NCBI RefSeq assembly: GCF_025933915.1
Contig: NZ_JAICZA010000018.1
Coordinates: 1-47,731, forward strand
Direction of reading: 5' to 3'
Length of the DNA stretch: 47,731 bases
Origin: Mycobacterium sp.
GTDB lineage: Bacteria; Actinomycetota; Actinomycetes; Mycobacteriales; Mycobacteriaceae
This document shows, in pieces, positions 17,293 through 27,148 of the stretch (within the stretch, counting starts at the first letter, position 1; each line of letters opens with the position of its first letter). Under the pieces are notes generated by a model that saw only the letters and a list, made by a program, of their open reading frames with translations, searched no databases and was not told the origin of the DNA. The translations under genes and the position numbers were made by a program.

Positions 17293-19124
17293 GCCCGCTG
17301 CTCGAGGTGACCGACTTGGCCGTGACCTTCGGGACCGGCGGCGACCCGGTGACCGCGGTGCGCGGCATCAGCTACCGCATCGAATCGGGGGAAGTCGTCG
17401 CCATGGTCGGCGAATCAGGTTCGGGCAAGTCCGTTTCGGCGATGGCGGTCGTGGGCCTGTTGCCCGAGTACGCGCAGGTGCGCGGCTCGGTCCGATTGCA
17501 CGACACCGAGCTGCTGGGCCTGGGCGACGATGCGATGTCGCGGTTCCGTGGCAAGGCGGTCGGCATGGTGTTTCAGGATCCGATGTCGGCGCTGACGCCC
17601 GTGTACACCGTCGGCGACCAGATCGCCGAGGCGATCGAGATCCACCAGCCGCGGGTGGGCAGGAAAGCGGCACGCCGCCGCGCGGTGGAGCTGCTCGAGC
17701 TGGTCGGCATCGCGCAGCCCGAGCGACGCGCCCGCGCGTTTCCGCACGAGCTCTCCGGCGGCGAACGACAACGGGTGGTCATCGCGATCGCGATCGCCAA
17801 CGACCCCGACCTGTTGATCTGCGACGAGCCCACCACCGCACTGGATGTCACCGTTCAGGCGCAGATCCTCGAAGTCCTCAAAACCGCGCGCGACGTCACC
17901 GGCGCCGGGGTGCTCATCATCACGCACGACCTCGGGGTGGTTGCCGAGTTCGCCGACCGGGCGCTGGTGATGTACGCCGGGCGGGTCGTCGAATCCGCCG
18001 AAGTGCAAGACCTTTACCGGGATCGCCGGATGCCGTACACCGTCGGGCTGTTGGGCTCGGTCCCGCGGCTCGACGCCGCGCAGGGCACCCGGTTGGTGCC
18101 GATCCCCGGTGCACCGCCGTCGTTGGCCGGCCTGGATCGCGGCTGCCCCTTCGCCCCGCGCTGCCCGCTGGTCGTCGACGAATGCCGGGTCGAGGAGCCG
18201 GAATTGCTGTCCGTCGACACCGATCATTGGGCGGCCTGCATCCGCACCGATCAGGTTGACGGGCGCAGCGCCGCGGACATCTACGGCGTCAGCACGAAAG
18301 CCCATTCGCCGGAATCCGGCGACGCGTCGGTCGTCGTCCGGGTTCGGGACCTGACCAAGACCTACCGACTGACCAAAGGCGTGCTGCGCCGCAGCGCCGG
18401 GGAGGTCCGCGCGGTCGACGGCGTCAGCTTCGAGTTGCGGCAGGGCCGCACCCTGGGCATCGTCGGGGAGTCCGGTTCGGGCAAATCGACCACGTTGCAC
18501 GAGATCTTGGAACTCACCCGACCCGAATCGGGATCGATCGAGGTGCTCGGCACCGACGTCACCGCACTGAGCGCGGCCAGCCGACGATCGCTGCGACGCG
18601 ACATCCAGGTCGTGTTCCAAGACCCCGTCGCCTCGCTCGACCCGCGGCTTCCGGTATTCGAGCTTCTCGCCGAACCCCTGCGCGCCAACGGGTTCGACAA
18701 GCCCCGCACCAACGCGCGCGTCGCCGAGTTGCTCGACATCGTGGGCCTGCGCCGCGCCGACGCGATCCGCTACCCCGCCGAATTCTCCGGCGGGCAAAAG
18801 CAGCGCATCGGCATCGCGCGTGCGCTGGCACTGCAGCCGAAGATCCTGGCACTCGACGAACCCGTCTCCGCGCTCGACGTGTCCATCCAAGCCGGGATCA
18901 TCAACCTGCTCCTCGACCTGCAAGCGCTCTTCGGCTTGTCCTATCTGTTCGTCTCCCATGACCTTTCGGTGATCAAGCACCTCGCCCACCAGGTGGTCGT
19001 GATGCACGCCGGCTCGATCGTCGAGCAGGGTGACAGCCCGCAGGTCTTCGGCAATCCACAACACGAATACACCCGTCGGCTGCTGAACGCGGTGCCACAA
19101 CCGGATCCGGGCAAACGTGTCTAG
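17289..19124 (+). CDS. oppD: oligopeptide ABC transporter ATPase, two fused nucleotide-binding domains
   Basis: 611 residues containing both ATPases (OppD- and OppF-like) in one chain, as in M. tuberculosis. Domain 1 has Walker A GESGSGKS near residue 42, signature LSGGERQR and Walker [13 protein letters not shown]. It is followed by the peptide-transporter C-terminal motif [15 protein letters not shown], whose cysteines may bind an Fe-S cluster as in related dipeptide ATPases. Domain 2 has [10 protein letters not shown] near residue 393, FSGGQKQR and [12 protein letters not shown]. Both sites look catalytically complete. It starts with an ATGA overlap and drives import through OppBC. Confidence 0.96.
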   Translation: MSPLLEVTDLAVTFGTGGDPVTAVRGISYRIESGEVVAMVGESGSGKSVSAMAVVGLLPEYAQVRGSVRLHDTELLGLGDDAMSRFRGKAVGMVFQDPMSALTPVYTVGDQIAEAIEIHQPRVGRKAARRRAVELLELVGIAQPERRARAFPHELSGGERQRVVIAIAIANDPDLLICDEPTTALDVTVQAQILEVLKTARDVTGAGVLIITHDLGVVAEFADRALVMYAGRVVESAEVQDLYRDRRMPYTVGLLGSVPRLDAAQGTRLVPIPGAPPSLAGLDRGCPFAPRCPLVVDECRVEEPELLSVDTDHWAACIRTDQVDGRSAADIYGVSTKAHSPESGDASVVVRVRDLTKTYRLTKGVLRRSAGEVRAVDGVSFELRQGRTLGIVGESGSGKSTTLHEILELTRPESGSIEVLGTDVTALSAASRRSLRRDIQVVFQDPVASLDPRLPVFELLAEPLRANGFDKPRTNARVAELLDIVGLRRADAIRYPAEFSGGQKQRIGIARALALQPKILALDEPVSALDVSIQAGIINLLLDLQALFGLSYLFVSHDLSVIKHLAHQVVVMHAGSIVEQGDSPQVFGNPQHEYTRRLLNAVPQPDPGKRV

Positions 19125-20811
19125 CCGGGCGGACAGGCCACGTCGTACCGCCCGGTTCGTGGCGGCGCTGCTCGCGATTGCACTGCTGCTGTCGGGCTGC
19201 TCACCGGCCATCGACGTGATTCCAGAAACCGGGCATAACGCGCAGGTCGGTACGACCAGCGACATCAACCCGCACGATCCGGCCGCACTGCAAGACGGCG
19301 GCGGCCTGCGACTCGCGCTCACCGACTTCCCACCGAACTTCAACATTTTGCACATCGACGGCAATTCGGCCGAGGTCGCCGCGATGATGAAGGCCACCCT
19401 GCCACGTGCCTTCATCATCGGCCCGGACGGCTCGACGACGGTCGACACCAACTACTTCACCAGCGTCGAACTCACCGGCACCGCACCGCAAGTGGTGACC
19501 TACACGATCAACCCCGAGGCCGTCTGGTCGGATGGCACACCGATCACCTGGGAGGACATCGCCAGCCAGATCCACGCGTTGAGCGGCGCCGACAAGAATT
19601 TCGAAATCGCCGGGCCCGGCGGTGCCGATCGCGTCGCCTCGGTGACCCGCGGCGTCGACGACCGGCAGGCCGTCATGACCTTCGCCAAGCCATACGCCGA
19701 GTGGCGCGGCATGTTCGCCGGTAACGGAATGCTGCTGCCCAAGAGCATGACGGCCACCCCGGAAGCGTTCAACAAGGGCCAGCTCGAGGGGCCGGGGCCG
19801 TCGGCCGGCCCGTTCATCGCGTCGTCGTTGGATCGCACAACCCAGCGGATTGTGTTGAGCCGCAACCCGAAATGGTGGGGCGCGCGGCCCCGCCTGGACA
19901 GCATCACCTACCTGGTACTCGACGATGCCGCGCGGCTGCCGGCGCTGCAAAACAACACGATCGACGCCACCGGGGTGGGCACGATCGATCAACTGACCAT
20001 CGCCGCGCGCACCAAGGGAATCACGATCCGGCGCGCCCCCGCCCCGGCCTGGTCTCACATCACGTTCAACGGAGCCCCGGGAGCGATCCTGGCCGATAAG
20101 GCGCTGCGGGTCGCGGTGGCCAAGGGCATCGATCGGCAGACCATCGCCGAGGTGGTCCAATACGGCCTCACCACTGACCCGGTGGCATTGGCCAATCACA
20201 TCTATGTCGCCGGGCAGAAGGGCTACCAGGACAACAGCTCGGTGGTTCCCTACGACCCGGCCGCGGCCAACCGCGAGCTTGACGCCTTGGGCTGGAAGCG
20301 GGTCGGCCAGTTTCGGGAGAAGGACGGCCGTCAGCTGATCATTCGTGATTTGTTCTATGACGCCCAAGGCAGCAGACAGTTCGCGCAGATCGCCCAGCAC
20401 AGCCTCGCTCAAGTCGGCGTCAAGCTCGAACTTGTCGCCCGCGCGGGCAGCGGCTTCTTCACCAACTACATCAACGTCGGAGCCTTCGACGTCGCCCAGT
20501 TCGGTTGGCTCGGCGATGCTTTTCCGCTGTCAGCGCTGACCCAGATCTACAAATCCGATGGGGAAAGCAACTTCGGCAAGATCGGCGGCCCGCAGATCGA
20601 CGCAGCCATCGAACGAACGCTGCAAGAACTCGACCCCGACAGGGCGCGGGCACTGGCCAACGACCTGGACAAGCTCATCTGGGCGGAGGGGTTCAGCCTT
20701 CCGCTCACCCAATCGCCCGGCGACATCGCGGTGCGCAGCACGCTGGCCAACTTCGGCGCGGCCGGTCTGGGCGACCTGAACTACACCGCCATCGGATTCA
20801 CGCGGAGCTGA
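19117..20811 (+). CDS. oppA: oligopeptide-binding lipoprotein OppA
   Basis: 564 residues, a family 5 extracytoplasmic solute-binding protein. The signal peptide ends in the lipobox LLLSGC with lipidated Cys28. The body has the family pattern [39 protein letters not shown] and [17 protein letters not shown]. It captures peptides outside the membrane for OppBC. The GTG start at 19117 overlaps the end of oppD by 8 bp, so the operon is oppBCDA. Its 3' end overlaps the convergent hydrolase gene by 14 bp. Confidence 0.95.
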   Translation: MSSRADRPRRTARFVAALLAIALLLSGCSPAIDVIPETGHNAQVGTTSDINPHDPAALQDGGGLRLALTDFPPNFNILHIDGNSAEVAAMMKATLPRAFIIGPDGSTTVDTNYFTSVELTGTAPQVVTYTINPEAVWSDGTPITWEDIASQIHALSGADKNFEIAGPGGADRVASVTRGVDDRQAVMTFAKPYAEWRGMFAGNGMLLPKSMTATPEAFNKGQLEGPGPSAGPFIASSLDRTTQRIVLSRNPKWWGARPRLDSITYLVLDDAARLPALQNNTIDATGVGTIDQLTIAARTKGITIRRAPAPAWSHITFNGAPGAILADKALRVAVAKGIDRQTIAEVVQYGLTTDPVALANHIYVAGQKGYQDNSSVVPYDPAAANRELDALGWKRVGQFREKDGRQLIIRDLFYDAQGSRQFAQIAQHSLAQVGVKLELVARAGSGFFTNYINVGAFDVAQFGWLGDAFPLSALTQIYKSDGESNFGKIGGPQIDAAIERTLQELDPDRARALANDLDKLIWAEGFSLPLTQSPGDIAVRSTLANFGAAGLGDLNYTAIGFTRS

Positions 20812-22042
20812 GCCGCCGCAGCAGCCGCGTCGGGATCGGCAGTGCCCCTTCGGCCGCGACCGCCGTTTCGATCAACTTCCACAGCAGACGCACCTCGGGG
20901 CGCGGCGGAAGCGCGTCCAGCGCCGAGGCCTGGGCGGCAAGCCCATCCAGATCGCCGCGCCGAACCGCGTCGGCCGCGGCGAGCGCGACGGGCTCACGAA
21001 AATCCAGTGCGCTGTGTGCCATGCTCGGCAAGCTCAAGAGCGCCGCATTGGGCAGCAGCGACGCGACGCGATCCGCCACTGCCGGCGGGGTGATGAGATC
21101 ACGGCCCCCGGAAACGACCGCGGTGGGCCAGCCGAAATTCGGCATTTCGGCTGGCAGGTCATAGGGCTCGTCCTCGAAAGTTACCCGCTGCGTGCGTGCT
21201 TCGCTTTCGGCCACTGCGGGATCGAGGGGCAGGCCGTCGGGCTCGGCCGCGTAGTCCAGCTCGCGGAACGCGATGCGGCTCACCAGATCTTCCTCATACC
21301 GGAACGGCAGGTTGCTCAGGGTGGTGAACCGGGAGATCGTCCACCACAACAGTTTTCGGTGCTCCAGTAACAGATCGAGTTGCCGCTCGAGCAGGTCGGC
21401 CCCACCGTAACCGTAGATTGTCGCGACGACCTGTGTCGCCGCCGGCGTCATCACACCGGCATCGACGAGTTTTCGCATTTTCGGTGCCAACGCGGCTGTT
21501 TCGGGGCTGTCGCCCCGGAGCAGCAGCCGGCGGATCGCACGGCGCACGATCACGATGTCGTGCCGCGACAGCAGCGGCGAATCGAGGACCATCCCGTGTA
21601 CCCGATCAGGATGGCGCACACCGACTCCGGCCGCGATATAGGTGCCGTAGGACGCGCCATAGATGACGGCCGAACTCGCGTGGGCGTCGTCGAGCACCGC
21701 CGCCACATCGTCGACAACCTGATTCACGGTCATCGCCTGTGGGGGCAGGTCGGCACCCGAATCGTCGTGGCGCGACATCCCCACCCCGCGGTGTTCGATC
21801 ATGATGACGTCGAGACCGGCCGCCGCTGCGCGTCTCCGCAATCCCTTGTACATCTGCACCGACGCGACGCCCGGACCGCCGGGGATGATGACCAGCGGGT
21901 GGGTGGACTTGTGGCCCGTGCGCACGTAATACAGATCGAACTCGTCGGCGCTATGGGGCGAGATCGGCCGGCGTACGGCGCGCACGCCGGGCAATTCCGC
22001 CAGCTTCTCCTGCACCCGGCTGCGCTTCGCGTTCATCGTCAT
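20798..22042 (-). CDS. alpha/beta hydrolase, proline-iminopeptidase (S33) type
   Basis: About 414 residues. The oxyanion-hole motif PGGPGVAS, which is diagnostic of the S33 peptidase branch, is followed by the nucleophile elbow YGASYGTY, then the acid in SGGRDLITPP and the His in SMAHSALDF. The catalytic triad is therefore complete. A cap region with WWTISRFTTLSNLPF lies between. No signal peptide is seen, so a cytoplasmic peptidase or esterase is likely. It could trim peptides imported by the neighbouring Opp system, but that is only a positional hint. The start could be the ATG at 22078, 22042 or 22036; 22042 has GGCGG upstream. M. tuberculosis carries a different gene here, as I recall. 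Confidence 0.82.
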   Translation of the reverse strand: MTMNAKRSRVQEKLAELPGVRAVRRPISPHSADEFDLYYVRTGHKSTHPLVIIPGGPGVASVQMYKGLRRRAAAAGLDVIMIEHRGVGMSRHDDSGADLPPQAMTVNQVVDDVAAVLDDAHASSAVIYGASYGTYIAAGVGVRHPDRVHGMVLDSPLLSRHDIVIVRRAIRRLLLRGDSPETAALAPKMRKLVDAGVMTPAATQVVATIYGYGGADLLERQLDLLLEHRKLLWWTISRFTTLSNLPFRYEEDLVSRIAFRELDYAAEPDGLPLDPAVAESEARTQRVTFEDEPYDLPAEMPNFGWPTAVVSGGRDLITPPAVADRVASLLPNAALLSLPSMAHSALDFREPVALAAADAVRRGDLDGLAAQASALDALPPRPEVRLLWKLIETAVAAEGALPIPTRLLRRLSSA

Positions 22043-22139
22043 TGCTGTCGGACCGCCATGGTCCCATTCTGCAGGCACGGCACCACGGCAGCGCCGGGTC
22101 GTCGCGCCGGCCGTATCCGCCGAGGTCAGCCGCCCACGG

Positions 22140-24761
22140 CTAGGCGCTCAGATCGATGCGATGCGCGCCCTGGACGCCGTCGTACCGATCGGGACTGCAG
22201 GTGAGCACGATCACCTGTCCGTAAGTCCCGACGCTGTCGAACAACTGCCCCATCTTGGCCAACCGGTCGGGGTCGGTGAAACCCAGCGCGTCGTCGACGA
22301 CCACCGGGACGGCGTCCTCCTTGGCGACCAGGGCGGCGCCGGCCAGCCGGGCCAGGATGCCGAGTTGCTCCTTGGCGCCGCCGGACAACGAGGCGTAGGG
22401 CACCGTGATCCCGTTGAGCGTGCGGCTGCGGATGCACAGGTCGCTGTCGATGTCGACCTCGAAACTGGGGCCGAACACGGGACGTCCGAGCCGCTGCAGC
22501 TCCGCGCGGTAGGGCTCGACGTAGCGCTGCCGGGTGGTGTCACGGTGGCGCGTCATAACAGAGCGCAGCAGTTGCGCGGCCCGCGCCCGCCCGCCGATTT
22601 GGCCGTGTTCGGTGGCGGCGTGCTCGCGTTCTGTTTCCGCGGCGTCCAGCTTGCCCTGGCGCCCCTCGCTGCCGAATACCGAGAGTTCGATGGTGATCTC
22701 GCGCAACGCGCGGGCGGCTTCTTCGTAGCGTTCGCGCAGCGACTCGGCTTCCTTTGTGGCCTCGGCCAATTCGGCGGTGGCTGCATCGGGAGACGCTGCC
22801 GCCAAGGCATCGGCGAGCTCGGTGGCCCGTTGTTCCGCGGCTTGCTCGGCGCGCAAAGCCGTGTCCGCCGAGGACGCCAGTTCCTCGTCGCTGGCCGAGG
22901 CGCGCTGCGCGGCCAGCCGGGCGGCGGCCGCCTGCAGCTCGGCGCGTTGAGCTTCCAACGTGTTCTGCAGGACGGTTGCCCTGGTCGATAAGTCGGCCAG
23001 CCCTGCGGCGGCGGTGGCGGCGGCCTGGCGGCGTGCCTCGTATTCGCTCGACGCGGCCACGCGACTCTGCTGGGCCGCGTCGAGTTCGGCGCGGGCAGCG
23101 CCGATGTCCGTGACACCAAGGTCCGGCTCGGCCGGGTGTTCGGCGCGTAGCTGCTCCAGGCGCGCGCGCAGCTCGTCGATCTGCTCGTCACCGCACAAAC
23201 CGGCCAGGGTGGCGCTGAGCTGATCACGGGTGCTCTGCAACTCGCGGCGACGCTGGTCGGCCGATCGCGCGGCGGTGAGGTCGGCCACCTCACCGGTTGC
23301 CAGCGCCGCGGCCATCTCGTTTTGTGCCGCAGCGTGTTTCGCGTGAATATCCAGCGTGGTCGCGCCGGGGATGACCCGGGCGGTCAGGACACCGGGAACC
23401 TCGACCTCGGTGGTCCCGGCGGCGGTGATCGACCAGCTTTGCCCCGCCGCCAAGGAGATCCGTTCGCCACCCACCACAAGATGAACGTCTGCCGCAGCGG
23501 TGAATTCGATCGCCGCCGACGTCGATGCCAACTGGTCGCCGATGCGCTCGACCGCGGCGGCGGCGTCCTCGATTCGTCGCAGCAATTCCTCGGTGACGGC
23601 TATCGTGCTGAGCTCGGCGCAGATTCGCTCACGATCCCGCTCGATGGCATCGACCTTGGCCAGCCGAGTGCTCAACCGGTCGGCCTGCTCGCGGTCGGCG
23701 ATCCGGTCGACGGCCTGCCGCGCGGCATCGACCCGGCACTGCAGGTCGGCAAGGACCTGGGTGGCCTGCTCGAGCGTGACGTCGCAGGCTTCGGCCTCGG
23801 CAAGCGCCGCCGAGTGCGCGGCCGCAGCCTTGAGGACCTGGGCTTCGGATTCGGCGACAGCGCCGGCGCGGGTGTCGATTTCGGCGAGCAGCTGCAAACG
23901 TCCGGTGTGGGCGGCGCCCGCCGCGGCGCTCGTGGCCGCCGCGGCGGCGGCGACCAACTGGGCTTCGCGCCGCTGCGCGCTGAGTTCTGCGATCCGCTCG
24001 GCGGCTTGCCGCGCGGCCGCAACGCGCGGGCCGGCAGCGATACGGCGCTGGGAGAAGTCGGCCACCTGCTCGGTCAAAACGGCGTGGCGAGACACCCGCT
24101 CGTCGACCTCGGCGACCGCGGCCGCACACTCGGCGACCGCCGCCTCGGCGTCGGCCAGCCGGGCGATCGCGGCGGACCACTCGCCCGTCGGACGTCCGGT
24201 CGGGGTGAAATACCGCCCGTACTCGGCGTCGATGCGGTCGATGAGCAACGGCTCGGTGCCGCACAACCCGCCGCTGTCACCGGCGGCGACATCAAGGGCA
24301 CGCGACAGCGCGTCGCACCCGGACAAATCCACCGCGGCGGTCGACGCCGACTGCAGCACTCGCTGGGCATGCCACAGGTCGCTGTCCACCGTCTCGGCCA
24401 GCATCGCCCGGACCCGTTCGTGGGCTTCGTCGCCGGTCAGCTGTTCGCGGCACGGCGTGATGACCGTCAGCTCCGTTTCGCACTTCTTGTGAAACCGCTT
24501 GCGATAGACGAAACGATATGGGCCGCAACTGATTTCGGCGGATACCTCGGAGCCCACGTCGCTGTGGGTGGGTTTGACCTGTTTGACTTCCTTCTTCGTC
24601 GAGCGATCCCGCGATTCCAGGAGCAGATCCAAGGCTTCGATCATCGACGACTTGCCGATCTCGTTGGCGCCGCACACCACCACGACGCCGTGGTCGGGGA
24701 ATTCGATTTCCCGGTGCGAGATGCCGCGGTAGTTCGTCAGGACCAACCGGTGCAGCTTCAC
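22140..24761 (-). CDS. SbcC/YhaN-like SMC-type ATPase (Rv1278-like)
   Basis: 873 residues, close to Rv1278. The N-terminal AAA domain has Walker A CGANEIGKSSMIEAL at residue 30. Long Ala/Arg/Glu-rich coiled-coil arms follow. Near residues 410-480 there is a beta-rich insert (VHLVVGGERISLAAGQSWSI). The C-terminal half has signature SLSGGAKEQL near residue 790 and Walker B VPVVVDDALGF near 817. No CxxC zinc hook was found, unlike Rad50/SbcC, so B. subtilis YhaN is a closer comparison. GTG 24761 overlaps the stop of the nuclease-like gene as GTGA; together they look like an SbcCD-type DNA end-processing pair. Confidence 0.88.
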   Translation of the reverse strand: MKLHRLVLTNYRGISHREIEFPDHGVVVVCGANEIGKSSMIEALDLLLESRDRSTKKEVKQVKPTHSDVGSEVSAEISCGPYRFVYRKRFHKKCETELTVITPCREQLTGDEAHERVRAMLAETVDSDLWHAQRVLQSASTAAVDLSGCDALSRALDVAAGDSGGLCGTEPLLIDRIDAEYGRYFTPTGRPTGEWSAAIARLADAEAAVAECAAAVAEVDERVSRHAVLTEQVADFSQRRIAAGPRVAAARQAAERIAELSAQRREAQLVAAAAAATSAAAGAAHTGRLQLLAEIDTRAGAVAESEAQVLKAAAAHSAALAEAEACDVTLEQATQVLADLQCRVDAARQAVDRIADREQADRLSTRLAKVDAIERDRERICAELSTIAVTEELLRRIEDAAAAVERIGDQLASTSAAIEFTAAADVHLVVGGERISLAAGQSWSITAAGTTEVEVPGVLTARVIPGATTLDIHAKHAAAQNEMAAALATGEVADLTAARSADQRRRELQSTRDQLSATLAGLCGDEQIDELRARLEQLRAEHPAEPDLGVTDIGAARAELDAAQQSRVAASSEYEARRQAAATAAAGLADLSTRATVLQNTLEAQRAELQAAAARLAAQRASASDEELASSADTALRAEQAAEQRATELADALAAASPDAATAELAEATKEAESLRERYEEAARALREITIELSVFGSEGRQGKLDAAETEREHAATEHGQIGGRARAAQLLRSVMTRHRDTTRQRYVEPYRAELQRLGRPVFGPSFEVDIDSDLCIRSRTLNGITVPYASLSGGAKEQLGILARLAGAALVAKEDAVPVVVDDALGFTDPDRLAKMGQLFDSVGTYGQVIVLTCSPDRYDGVQGAHRIDLSA

Positions 24762-25909
24762 GCCGCGCCCCGATCGGTGAGCCGCAGCAGTAGCGCCAGC
24801 GCCGCCTGCGCGTCCACGGCGGTGCGGGAGTTCTCCTCGCGCGCCGTCGCCACCAGCTCCTCGACCGCCGCGGCGGCGAATCCGCCGATACCGAGATCAC
24901 TGAATTCGCCGTCGGCCGGGATCACCGCCAGGTCGGTGTGGCGTTCCCACAGGCCCAGCCAGGCGAACAATCGTGCGTATTTGTCCAGGCAGGCGTCCAG
25001 CGCCGCGCGGTCGGTGACCGTCAACGAACCGGTGAGCGCCAAGCGCACCACGGTCCGGTCCTTCTCGGTCATCAGGTCCAGGTTCACGTCGAGGTCGGCG
25101 ATGTCGCGGCTGCTGTCGACCTGCCGGTGCATCGTGACGAAGCGCCAGCATCCGACGTGCCGTGCGGTCACGGAGACAGCGCGCCGCGGGTCGGCCTCGT
25201 CGACGTCGACGACCAGGACGTGGCCCGGGTCGGATTCCACGTCGTCGAAGTTGGTGACTTCCGGCGACCCGGAGTACCACACCCGGCCGCTGCCGCCGAC
25301 CTGTGTCAGTGAGTGCTTATCCCCCAGCGCCACATAGTGCACCGCACCGCGGGACACCGCGTCGTCGAGCGTGGCGAGCCGGATCAGCGAGGGCTTGTCC
25401 CGATCGGGGTCCAGCGCGTCGACTCCGCCGTGCGCGACGAGGATTCGGGTGCTCGCGGCTGCGGGCAGGCCGTCCAGGACGTCGGCGACCAGGTCGGTGG
25501 TCGGCACCTTCGACCGCCACGGCGCGGCGACGATTTCCAGCCCGGGGCGAACCTGATGGATCCCGGGCCGGTCGAGCACCATCACGTTGTCGGGACGCTC
25601 GGCGGTGAACAGCGCGCTCGTGTACACCGATGAGGCGTCCAGGGGATCGTGGTTACCCGGAAGCAGATACACCGGAATTCCGATGCCGCGCATGGCTTCC
25701 AGGGACTGCCCCACGACCTTCGGCGGAAGCTGGTTGTGCTCGAAGACGTCGCCCGACACGACGACGAACTCGGCGCCCACTTCCGCCGCGAGCGCACCCA
25801 GACCGGCAACCGCGTCGCGGCGGGCCGCCGAATAGCGTGGCTGGGCGTCGCCGGCGAGGAAATGCCGGGTCATACCCAGTTGCCAGTCGGCGGTGTGCAG
25901 GAATCGCAT
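24758..25909 (-). CDS. SbcD/Mre11/YhaO-like calcineurin-fold phosphoesterase (Rv1277-like)
   Basis: 383 residues, from ATG 25909 with AAAGGGGG upstream. Motifs in order are HTADWQLG, VSGDVFEHN, LPGNHDP, LVAHGGVD and VALGDKHSL. In Mre11/SbcD the first and last read DxH and GHxH; here the corresponding His residues are Gln and Asp, so the two-metal centre may be altered. The C-terminal 120 residues are the capping region that would contact the SMC-like ATPase encoded directly downstream. The likely role is nuclease or DNA end sensing in a complex with that ATPase. Confidence 0.87.
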   Translation of the reverse strand: MRFLHTADWQLGMTRHFLAGDAQPRYSAARRDAVAGLGALAAEVGAEFVVVSGDVFEHNQLPPKVVGQSLEAMRGIGIPVYLLPGNHDPLDASSVYTSALFTAERPDNVMVLDRPGIHQVRPGLEIVAAPWRSKVPTTDLVADVLDGLPAAASTRILVAHGGVDALDPDRDKPSLIRLATLDDAVSRGAVHYVALGDKHSLTQVGGSGRVWYSGSPEVTNFDDVESDPGHVLVVDVDEADPRRAVSVTARHVGCWRFVTMHRQVDSSRDIADLDVNLDLMTEKDRTVVRLALTGSLTVTDRAALDACLDKYARLFAWLGLWERHTDLAVIPADGEFSDLGIGGFAAAAVEELVATAREENSRTAVDAQAALALLLRLTDRGAA

Positions 25910-26273
25910 GCCGCGACCCCCTTTCGAACTGCGTGTTTACCGGGGCATCGCGAGTTTAGGTCTGTGCACCGACAAGACGCGGGACCTCGATCGGCAGGTC
26001 TTGGTGTGAGAAATCCGGCCAGATCCTGGAGTTCTTGATCGGCGGATCGAGTCCGGACCGAAACCGACTCGAGGTCGCGGTCAAAAACCCTCGCGACCAT
26101 GCCCCAGATGACTTGCACCAGTGTGAATCAAGACCAGAAGGCCTGCACAAGTCGCTGCAGTCAGTCTCGCATGCTGGTACTCGGGAACTGCCGCAATACC
26201 TGGAGATCGACCCGGTCGAGGTGCCATGGCAGCACGCTGCAGAAAGCGAAGTAGTAGATGGTTGCCACACAAG
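25910..26273. other. 364-bp stretch without a convincing gene
   Basis: Several short frames are open on both strands, the longest 104 codons on the minus strand (25956-26270). Their Cys/Trp/Ser-rich translations carry no motif, and none has a ribosome-binding site. An inverted repeat GGTCGCG/CGCGACC (26073-26079, 26092-26098) with a 12-nt loop is present. The part next to 25909 must contain the promoter of the phosphoesterase operon. Confidence 0.5.
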
Positions 26274-26852
26274 CTAACTTGGCGGGTTCACAGGCCTGCC
26301 GGGATTCGGAAACGCCGGGTTGGTGTAGGCCGGCGTCTGTGGCTCATCGCCGGGATTCGGATTCATGGTCGGTGGTGGCCCGGACTCTGGCTCAGCTGAT
26401 GGAGGCGGGGGTGCCCGATGTTCGGGCGGCGGCGGCTTGGGCACCAAATAGTTCTTCCACGCGCCCGGTGGATTCGGTGCAGGGCCGATGGTGTTATCCG
26501 GCCAGCGCCATGAACAGCTACCGGAAGCACCCCCGAAATCGCCTGCGGGAATGGTCAACCCAAAACCCATGAAGCTTCCACCGATGGGGGCGTTGCCACC
26601 GGGACCGCCCATGTTCCATCCGCCGTATTCGCAGTGCCAGTGCGTGCTGTTCTCTTCGATAGGAAAATCGCAGTAGTACGTCGTGGCCCCCGCCTCGAAA
26701 GTACTTCCGCCAACACCCGGATAGTCGCACACGCCGGGACCCGGAAGGTTGCCGCCCGGCCCGGCCCAGGCTGCCGGCGAATTGAGGATTACCCAGAAGG
26801 CAACTCCCGGCGCCACAAGTAATCTAATTCCCGTGCGCAACGACTCTTTCAC
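26274..26852 (-). CDS. exported Pro-rich protein with four cysteines
   Basis: About 192 residues from GTG 26852, which has GAAGG 7 nt upstream; ATG 26876 has no such site. A signal peptide ending near SPAAWA is followed by a Gly/aromatic region with four Cys (GVCDYPG, TYYCDFP, HWHCEYG, GSCSWRW), probably two disulfides. From about residue 130 the chain is a Pro-rich tail (KPPPPEHRAPPPPS and on to the end), typical of cell-wall-spanning or extracellular disordered segments. I recognise the general style of small mycobacterial secreted proteins but no named family. No partner is evident. Confidence 0.72.
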   Translation of the reverse strand: MKESLRTGIRLLVAPGVAFWVILNSPAAWAGPGGNLPGPGVCDYPGVGGSTFEAGATTYYCDFPIEENSTHWHCEYGGWNMGGPGGNAPIGGSFMGFGLTIPAGDFGGASGSCSWRWPDNTIGPAPNPPGAWKNYLVPKPPPPEHRAPPPPSAEPESGPPPTMNPNPGDEPQTPAYTNPAFPNPGRPVNPPS

Positions 26853-27134
26853 TGTAACGCCTTCTGGCTTCGGCAATGGCAGCGCGTGCCACGAGCGGGG
26901 GACCGCTATTCCAAGTTCTACAACGCCCGGGACAAACTCGCAGAGGAATTAGGATTCGTCCCCCTAGGCGTCCTGGCCGTCGGCGCCGAGACCGTGCTGC
27001 CAGTCGACCGATCGTCTCCATTCGCTAGGCCTACCGAATACAACCGAGTTCGGCCCGTTCGTCTGCCAACCAACACCGGCCACCACCCCGGAAACTGCTC
27101 GACGACCGGGATGACGACGACTTGCCGCACTGAT

Positions 27135-27140
27135 TATTCT
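27135..27140 (+). promoter_or_regulatory. -10 element giving a leaderless sixA mRNA
   Basis: TATTCT ends 8 nt before GTG 27149, and no Shine-Dalgarno sequence exists, so transcription probably begins at the start codon. Confidence 0.5.
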
Positions 27141-27148
27141 GATTGCTC

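Noticed and set aside
17415..19451. 678-codon open frame on the minus strand opposite oppD/oppA
   Set aside because: It is a mirror of two clear ABC transporter genes in GC-rich DNA. Its translation is repetitive in D, R, G and Q with no motif.
22140..24761. Canonical Rad50/SbcC with zinc hook
   Set aside because: No CxxC could be found between the coiled-coil arms.
23322..25337. 671-codon plus-strand frame opposite the SbcCD-like genes
   Set aside because: The minus strand has full Walker and phosphoesterase motifs; the plus-strand product is low complexity and Arg/Gly-rich.
25956..26270. 104-codon minus-strand frame as a gene
   Set aside because: No ribosome-binding site or -10 at the proper distance, no recognisable motif, and a competing frame on the other strand.
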